Source: Paracentrotus lividus (Eukaryota > Echinodermata > Echinoidea > Camarodonta > Echinidae). Taken from it: DNA of 64,000 bases. The stretch is taken from assembly GCA_940671915.1 (NCBI GenBank), contig CALNVZ010001433.1, positions 552,073 to 616,072 on the forward strand, written 5' to 3'. The notes beneath the pieces were generated by a model, which saw nothing but the letters and a program-made list of their open reading frames with translations, was not told the DNA's origin and did no database searches. This document shows positions 58,825-64,000 of this stretch, piece after piece. Position numbers and translations under genes: made by a program. How positions within the stretch are numbered: the stretch's first letter is position 1; each line of letters opens with the position of its first letter.

Positions 58825-59375
58825 TAATGGCATAGTGTTTTTGATGCAAAGCTTCCCGAGTCAATATAAAATCTATGTCAAGGCTTGACTCGATTTCAGA
58901 GGCGAGGAGGCCGAATTTTTGTTACCAAGCGGTAGTTAGCAAAACGACCATAATTGGGCAAAATTTGTTTGGTTTGTCGATTTGCCTTACACAAAAGATA
59001 TTTGGTCAAGGATATGTTATGGATACATGTATGATGTGTGTGTGTTACTTCAGAGCTTCGGCCAATACGAGATGTATGTTTGGGCCTGTCTCGTTTTTAT
59101 GGTCAGGAGGGTGGTGCATATGAACAAAGCTTTAAATCTCACTTGATTGCAAAGGCGGGGGGATTGTGTGCGACATTTAATTTTGTAAATGTATTTGATA
59201 AATTGCCCACAAAGGTTATTGGGTCAGTGATATAATACATAATGTTATGGATATATATATATGTATTGGAGTGTGTTATGTAACACCCTGGGTCAATACG
59301 AAAAATATGTTTAGGCCTGCATCGGTTTTATAGGCAGGAGGTGATAAAAAGCTTTAGGTCTCACATAAAGATTAT
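58825..59375 (+). repeat. LINE 5' region: three divergent ~200-230 bp units
   Basis: The anchor GTCAATAYAAAATMTATGT-like word is at about 58,860, 59,059 and 59,291. Each is followed by a YTCGATTTC-, CTCGTTTTTATGG- or CGGTTTTATAGG-type word and then SAGGAGG. Repeated 5' units occur as promoter monomers in some LINEs; that role here is inference. Confidence 0.6.
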
Positions 59376-59629
59376 ATAGGTGTGAAAACCTGCTCTGAAC
59401 CATATATATGTTGCTCTGAACTTTGCTGCAATTTACTGATTTTCTTACTGCTGTACACCATTTTGAACATGTGAAATTCTACTGGAGGACTAATACATGT
59501 CTAGAGGAACATTATGGATGATCATACTGTTTTCTAATGCATCTTTCATGACACTTTTCATCGTGCTGGAACAGTGACTTTGGAATCCATTTTTATGTAC
59601 CGACCCACAGCTACATTTTCATGTAAGTG

Positions 59630-60210
59630 TTTGTAAACTCTCACAGTCAACAAACGTGACACAGTTTGTCCTATCTCCACTAGTAATCCCTATTCATCGA
59701 TCTTCATTTAATCTGGTTATTGTAACGTTCTGGGATTAAAGCCATTGACTTTCAACAAACAATGGTTAAGCCTAGAGGAGCTAAATCTACTACAAAGGAG
59801 TCTGCTCGAGATGATGACATTCAGACTGACTCTGAGCCTGAAATCATTACTAACAACAAACTATGTCTAAAACCAAAAGTTTGAAACTTCCTGTAAAGGA
59901 GATTGTGAGAGATGAAGACTTTCTTGCTGCTGTCAAACATGCAATAATACAAACAATGAATGACAAGTTCAAAGAGTTTCAAGGGCTAATTGCAAAAATG
60001 GAAGAACCAAGAAGGAAAAATCCATGACCTAGAAACTAAGATAGAGAAATCAGAGCAAGAGGTACACAACCTAAAAGCTCAATCTGAGACTCAAAATGAC
60101 ATGATAAAGAGTCTCCAAAGTGCGATGAACGATCAAGAGCAGTACTCTCGGAGAAACTGCGTGAGAATCTGTTTTAAATTTGTTTATTAATCTGTTTTGT
60201 TTGTTAATCT
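59630..60210 (+). repeat. First copy of a ~590 bp direct duplication over the ORF1 start
   Basis: AAACTCTCACAGTCAACAAAC at about 59,634 and again at 60,227 open two copies that run through CAACAAACAATGGTTAAGCC (ATG at 59,762 and 60,354) to GAGAAACTGCGTGAGAATC (about 60,170 and 60,755). A short TTTTAAATTTGTTTATTAATC filler joins them. The same duplication and filler are in the left arm. Confidence 0.85.
59762..60190 (+). pseudogene. Truncated ORF1 start (upstream duplicate)
   Basis: Begins MVKPRGAKSTTKESARDDD, loses frame by a one-base deletion at about 59,850, and ends after RRNCVRI where it runs into the filler (CFKFVY, stop). The open part at 59,990-60,190 is a coiled coil with heptads such as IHDLETKIEKSEQEVHNLKA. 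It lacks the RRM and C-terminal domain. Confidence 0.8.
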
Positions 60211-60353
60211 GTTTTGAATTTGTTTTAAACTCTCACAGTCAACAAACGTGACACAGTTTGCTCCTATCTCCACTAGTAATCCCTATTCATCGATCTTCAT
60301 TTTAATCTGGTATTGTAACGTTCTGGATTAAAGCCATTGACTTTCAACAAACA

Positions 60354-61195
60354 ATGGTTAAGCCTAGAGGAGCTAAATCTACTACAAGGAGTCTGCTCGA
60401 GATGATGACATTCAGACTGACTCTGAGCCTGAAATCATTACTAAACAACAAACTATGTCTAAAACCAAAAGTTTGAAACTTCCTGTAAAGGAGATTGTAA
60501 GAGATGAAGACTTTCTTGCTGCTGTCAAAATGCAATAATACAAACAATGAATGACAAGTTCAAAAGTTTCAAGGGCTAATTGCAAAAATGGAAGAACAAG
60601 AAGGAAAAATCCATGACCTAGAAACTAAGATAGAGAAATCAGACAAGAGGTACACAACCTAAAAGCTCAATCTGAGACTCAAAATGACATGATAAAGAGT
60701 CTCCAAAGTGCGATGAACGATCAAGAGCAGTACTCTCGGAGAAACTGCGTGAGAATCTTCGGCATAAAAGAATCACCAAGTGAGACAACTACATCTTCAG
60801 TTTGTAAGTTCGCCAATGAGAATCTGGGGGTCGACCTAAAACCTGAACACATCGACCGTTGTCATCGAGTGAAGAGACGTATTGAACCTACACCCTTGGA
60901 TGGCGCTGATATCAAACCTCGGGCAATCATCGTTAAGTTCACCTCGTATCAACACCGACAAGCTCTTCTACTAAACAGAATGAAATTGAAAAGCACTGGC
61001 CTCAGTATATGTGAGGATCTAACGGAACAAAACCGCCGACTTCTCCACGATGCATATATGTCTACCAAACGAGAGAACAGTAAGATATTAGCAGCATGGT
61101 CCACAGACGGACGCATTATCATCTCTGTAAAATCAACGGATGGCAAGAGTGTAAAGAAACAAATTCACAACAAGGACGAACTGAACAGGCTCTGA
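60354..61195 (+). pseudogene. LINE ORF1: coiled coil, RRM and C-terminal domain
   Basis: Starts at the ATG of 60,354 and ends at TGA 61,195, about 280 codons when complete. The last 168 codons (from 60,689) are open: the end of the coiled coil, then NCVRIFGIKESP (first RRM strand), LKPEHIDRCHRVKRR (the conserved HRV), RAIIVKFTSY (RNP-like strand), RRLLHDAYMSTKREN and the C-terminal GRIIISVKSTDGKS. This is the plan of L1-like and CR1-group ORF1 RNA-binding proteins. One-base losses at about 60,387, 60,530 and 60,643 break the first part. The domain order and its place just before ORF2 support the call. Confidence 0.85.
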
Positions 61196-61429
61196 TAACA
61201 AAACTTTGACTGTTTTTGTTTTTTTTGTTTTTTGCTATCATTCAATGCCAAAGTGAGACTAAAATCTACGTCGTACAATCAATATATAAACATGCCTCTA
61301 GACATCACTCTCTGTGATACTTGAACACTTTTATCCTCTTTTACTTTATTCACAAACACTTTCTTAAAATTGCAGAACATATTCGTTTTATGTGCTATTG
61401 TTGAAAATATTTATATTTATATATGTGCG

Positions 61430-61672
61430 TGTATGATGAATGATGTGTGTGCTATATGCAATGAATGCATGAACAGTGTAAACCCTACACAATGTACCAT
61501 ATGTGCTATTTGTATTGAAATGTTCCCATTTAATCATTATGTACATGACGATGACTTTATATTAAATATGTATGCATACTTTCATTTGAACAAAAACATA
61601 AATTATGATAAATTGAAAAATATGAAAATAAATCCATTTTTAATTTGTGAAGACGTTTTCAGAAATTTCTGA
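61430..61672 (+). pseudogene. LINE ORF2 N-terminus: Cys-rich zinc finger
   Basis: Reads MMNDVCAICNECMNSVNP, then TQCTIC, then a region altered from the left-arm copy (CDLLLKCPFNHYVHDDD there), giving a C-x2-C ... C-x2-C ... C ... H pattern like the PHD-type finger found before the endonuclease in several CR1/L2-group LINEs. A frame change near 61,640-61,680 separates it from the endonuclease ORF that follows. Confidence 0.6.
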
Positions 61673-61716
61673 TGATAATTTATATTTGAATATAATTGAT
61701 AATGAAATTCCTATAA

Positions 61717-62457
61717 ATGTCCAACCCAAAAAATGCTTATATACTTTTTTGTGAGGAATTTCATGAAAATTATAACACTATTGAAGACAGCTTTTCTCTT
61801 CTTTATATAAATTCCAGAAGTCTAACTCATAATTTTGATGCTTTTTGTACTATGTTAGCCCATATTAACCATTATTTTACGGCAATCTGTGTATCAGAAA
61901 CATGGTTTCAATCAAGAACAAAAACAGAATTGTATAATTTGAAAGGTTATAATCTTATAAATAGAGAAAATAAACTTGGAGGTGGCGTTGCTATAAATAT
62001 AGATGAAAAATATGATTTTATTATACGATCTGATTTATCTTCTAACATTCCTGAATGTGACATGTTATTTATTGAATTAACATCTAAACTTTGTAAACCC
62101 CTTGTAATTGGATGTGTTTATAGAGCTCCAAACACAAACATTGATATATTTATAGATGTAATGAACAAATGCTTGGAAGTTGTAAATAAAAATAACACAG
62201 AGTTGTATATAATGGGTGACTATAATTTAAATTTATTAAATGCATGTTCGCATGAAAAAACAAATACTTTTTTAGAAACTATGTTCTCTCATAATTTGTA
62301 CCCACTGATTTTAAAACCAACAAGAATATCAAAGACTAGTGCAACTTTGATCGATAACGTTTTTTGTAATTGCCTAGATAGTACAATTGACTCTGGTTTG
62401 TTTATTACTGATGTGTCTGATCACTTTCCTATATTTTGCATTAAAAAAAAGAAATAG
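61717..62457 (+). CDS. LINE ORF2 endonuclease domain (open, but cut off before reverse transcriptase)
   Basis: Open for 246 codons. It has the endonuclease/exonuclease/phosphatase fold motifs in order: YINSRSL (Asn 32), SETWF (Glu 61), GGGVAI at about 88-93, VYRAPN (134-139), GDYNLNLL (Asp 168, Asn 170), TLIDNVF (Asp 213) and SDHFPIF (Asp 235, His 236). All usual catalytic positions are present. In LINEs this domain nicks target DNA to prime reverse transcription. The motif style fits the CR1/L2/jockey group and not the Tx1/L1 type at 39.6 kb. The frame stops right after the last motif, where a different repeat begins, and no reverse transcriptase is found downstream. Confidence 0.88.
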   Translation: MSNPKNAYILFCEEFHENYNTIEDSFSLLYINSRSLTHNFDAFCTMLAHINHYFTAICVSETWFQSRTKTELYNLKGYNLINRENKLGGGVAINIDEKYDFIIRSDLSSNIPECDMLFIELTSKLCKPLVIGCVYRAPNTNIDIFIDVMNKCLEVVNKNNTELYIMGDYNLNLLNACSHEKTNTFLETMFSHNLYPLILKPTRISKTSATLIDNVFCNCLDSTIDSGLFITDVSDHFPIFCIKKKK

Positions 62458-62489
62458 TCCAGGCTAGAGACCATGTAACCTTGTTTTTT

Positions 62490-63110
62490 CATATATACAA
62501 TATTTTTTTATGGTTCTTTGTCAATTCGAGGGTGCTGATTCCAAATCCGATGAGTGCCAGACGCGAAACCTTGAGCATTTTTCACAAATCGCGAAAAATT
62601 CAAAATGGCCGCCAAATGGCCGCCAAAATATGAAATAGAGCATTCCAATCGTATTTCTGAGGTTGTTTTGGTGGTTTCTTGTCAATTCGAGGGTGCTGAT
62701 CCCAAATCCGATGAGTGCCAGCCGCGAAACCTCACAGATTTTGCGCAAATCGCAAAAATTCAAAATGGCTGCCAAAATGGGCGCCAAAACTGGAAATCAT
62801 TATTCCGAGGGTATTTTTGGGGTTGTTTTGGTGGTTCCTTATCAATTTGAGGGTGCTGATTCCGAATCCGATGAGTGCTAGCTGCGAAACCCAAAAGATT
62901 TTACGCAAATCGCTAAAATTCTAAATAGCTGCCAAACTGGCCGCCCAATTGAAAATGCGTATTCTATTGGTATATCTTAGGGTGTTTTGGTGGTTTAATG
63001 ACAATTCGAAGGCACTGATTCCAAATCCGATAAGTACCAGCCACAAAAAAATACAGGATTTTATGTAAACCGCTAAAATTAAAATGGTCGTCAAAATGTG
63101 AAACTCATGA
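62490..63110 (+). repeat. Tandem array of 160 bp units (GGTGCTGATTCC ... TTCAAAATGGCSGCC), right arm
   Basis: Four units with TTCAAAATGGCCGCC or a variant at 62,600, 62,760, 62,920 (TTCTAAATAGCTGCC) and 63,080, exactly 160 bp apart. Each has upstream GGTGCTGATYCC, CCGATGAGTGCCAG and RCGCAAATCGC. The left border meets the LINE endonuclease ORF at about 62,458. Confidence 0.92.
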
Positions 63111-63825
63111 AAAATATTTGGGTATTTCTTACTTGGTTTTAAATTGTGTGGGAATACGGGGCTGATAATTCAAAATACAGTCAATTGAAGACATAGTTAT
63201 ATTTTAAAGTGAAAGGGAAATAAGAGAGAGAAAGAAAGAAAATTGAAAAGAAGTGACAACCAAGTCATTTAAAATCTATTTCATAGCTACATTGTCAATA
63301 TAATAATAAGTTACAAGACTCTATGGGCCGTTCATTGTCATAGGGTCCTAAAGCTAACCGTACTACCAGCGTTAAGCCAGCACACGAAAATGGTCTCCAA
63401 ACATGATTATTTTCTTGATCAAAATCACTGTTACATATTATCTCAGGTGTTAATTTTTTGGGCCATTGGCCTTCAAGAATGTCATCATATACCTACAGGG
63501 GTAGAATGAGGTCGTTTGATCGGCCCAGAGGAAATTGGCAAGAAAAGAAGAAAAAAGTCCATCAAATCTTACGGGGGTACTTACAAAATAAAGAATAAAT
63601 AAAAAAAGAATGCATTTTTATATTATTCTTCCAATCTTACGGGGGCGCCTGCATCCTCCGCCCCCTAATTTACATGACGTATAGGCCTATATCGTGCATC
63701 TAGTAAGAAGAATTATTTTTTATTTAATTGTGTTCGATCATTTAGTTTTATGTAAGTGTCTCCTATCGTTTAATAAACCATTAAAGGGTCAATAAGGGAA
63801 ACCCATTTCATTTATAGCCTGTATT
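63111..63825. other. Right arm, non-coding
   Basis: A GAGAGAAAGAAAGAAAATTG purine tract lies near 63,220-63,250. Nothing else recognised; counterpart is 42,245-43,110. Confidence 0.5.
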
Positions 63826-64000
63826 AAGTTCAAGTTCAAGTTTATTCAAACCAATCAAAAACACAACATTATTTTTAACAAATAATTGACAAAGATAGAA
63901 CATGATGGTTTTGGGACCCTGGAGAAAGCAGAGCTTGTGATTGGGGCCCCTTACACGGTACAGTATAAACACAAAACAAGTATAATAGTATATTGAATAT
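63826..64000 (-). mobile_element. 3' end of a LINE, reverse strand, cut by window end
   Basis: AAGTTCAAGTTCAAGTTTATT is the inverse of the tail at 42,222-42,242, and GGGGCCCCTTACACGGTAC of 42,104-42,120. It faces the LINE at 58.8-62.5 kb head-on, so it is the tail of another copy. Confidence 0.65.

Larger units (their letters stand above)
54256..64000. repeat. Right arm of the ~9.7 kb inverted repeat (cut by window end)
   Basis: Inverse of 42,061-51,779. This copy is the better preserved of the two where they can be compared over the LINE. It contains, in + order, the CGCGGAGACG cluster, non-coding DNA, the TTAA-flanked element, LINE 5' units, ORF1, the start of ORF2, the ~160 bp array and the inverted 3' end of a LINE. 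It still matches the left arm at base 64,000. Confidence 0.93.

Overview
This looks like a piece of a marine invertebrate nuclear genome, most likely an echinoderm such as a sea urchin or close relative. The reasons are a split Death-domain/NACHT (NLR-type) gene of the kind greatly expanded in sea urchins (also many in amphioxus), AT-rich intergenic DNA, LINE remnants, a tRNA-derived SINE and very many short inverted-repeat DNA transposons. No bacterial operons, rRNA genes or intact tRNA genes are visible. The phylum is inferred from gene style only.

Only one convincing host gene is present: a two-exon Death + NACHT gene at 21,299-23,833 (+). Its phase-1 intron joins the two exons in frame. 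The predicted protein is about 641 residues, with an altered P-loop and no leucine-rich repeats before the stop.

The rest is repeat DNA, in layers. 1-21 kb: two copies of an ~864 bp MITE (1-772 and 20,013-20,876), the second inserted at a TA inside the arm of a Tc1/mariner-like element; a 4.2 kb foldback element (1,450-5,612) whose arms are ~165 bp units, each centred on a palindrome with CAAAATGGCSGCC; minisatellites; and a SINE with clear target-site duplications in a palindromic element. 26-29 kb: inverted THAP-domain fragments (P-element-like) and a cluster of small MITEs, two with TAA duplications. 29.8-35.2 kb: nested inverted repeats, including a 3.26 kb foldback element flanked by TTA. 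39.6-40.4 kb: a broken Tx1/L1-type LINE endonuclease. 40.7-41.5 kb: a ~155 bp tandem array.

42-64 kb is a giant inverted repeat. The left arm (about 42,061-51,779) is repeated in reverse at 54,256-64,000, which runs to the window end. The two are separated by 2.45 kb of single-copy DNA and a 25-N gap lying exactly at the arm edge. Both arms carry the same LINE (5' repeat units, duplicated ORF1 start, RRM-type ORF1, zinc-finger plus endonuclease start of ORF2, no reverse transcriptase), the same TTAA-flanked element and the same ~160 bp array. The gap position, with small indels between arms, suggests an inverted second haplotype in the assembly as much as a true palindrome.

The most unusual pattern is that the foldback element at 1.45-5.6 kb and the tandem arrays at 40.7, 43.1 and 62.5 kb share two motifs (GGTGCTGAWTCC and TTCAAAATGGCSGCC) and a ~140-195 bp period, so they appear to be forms of one modular repeat family.
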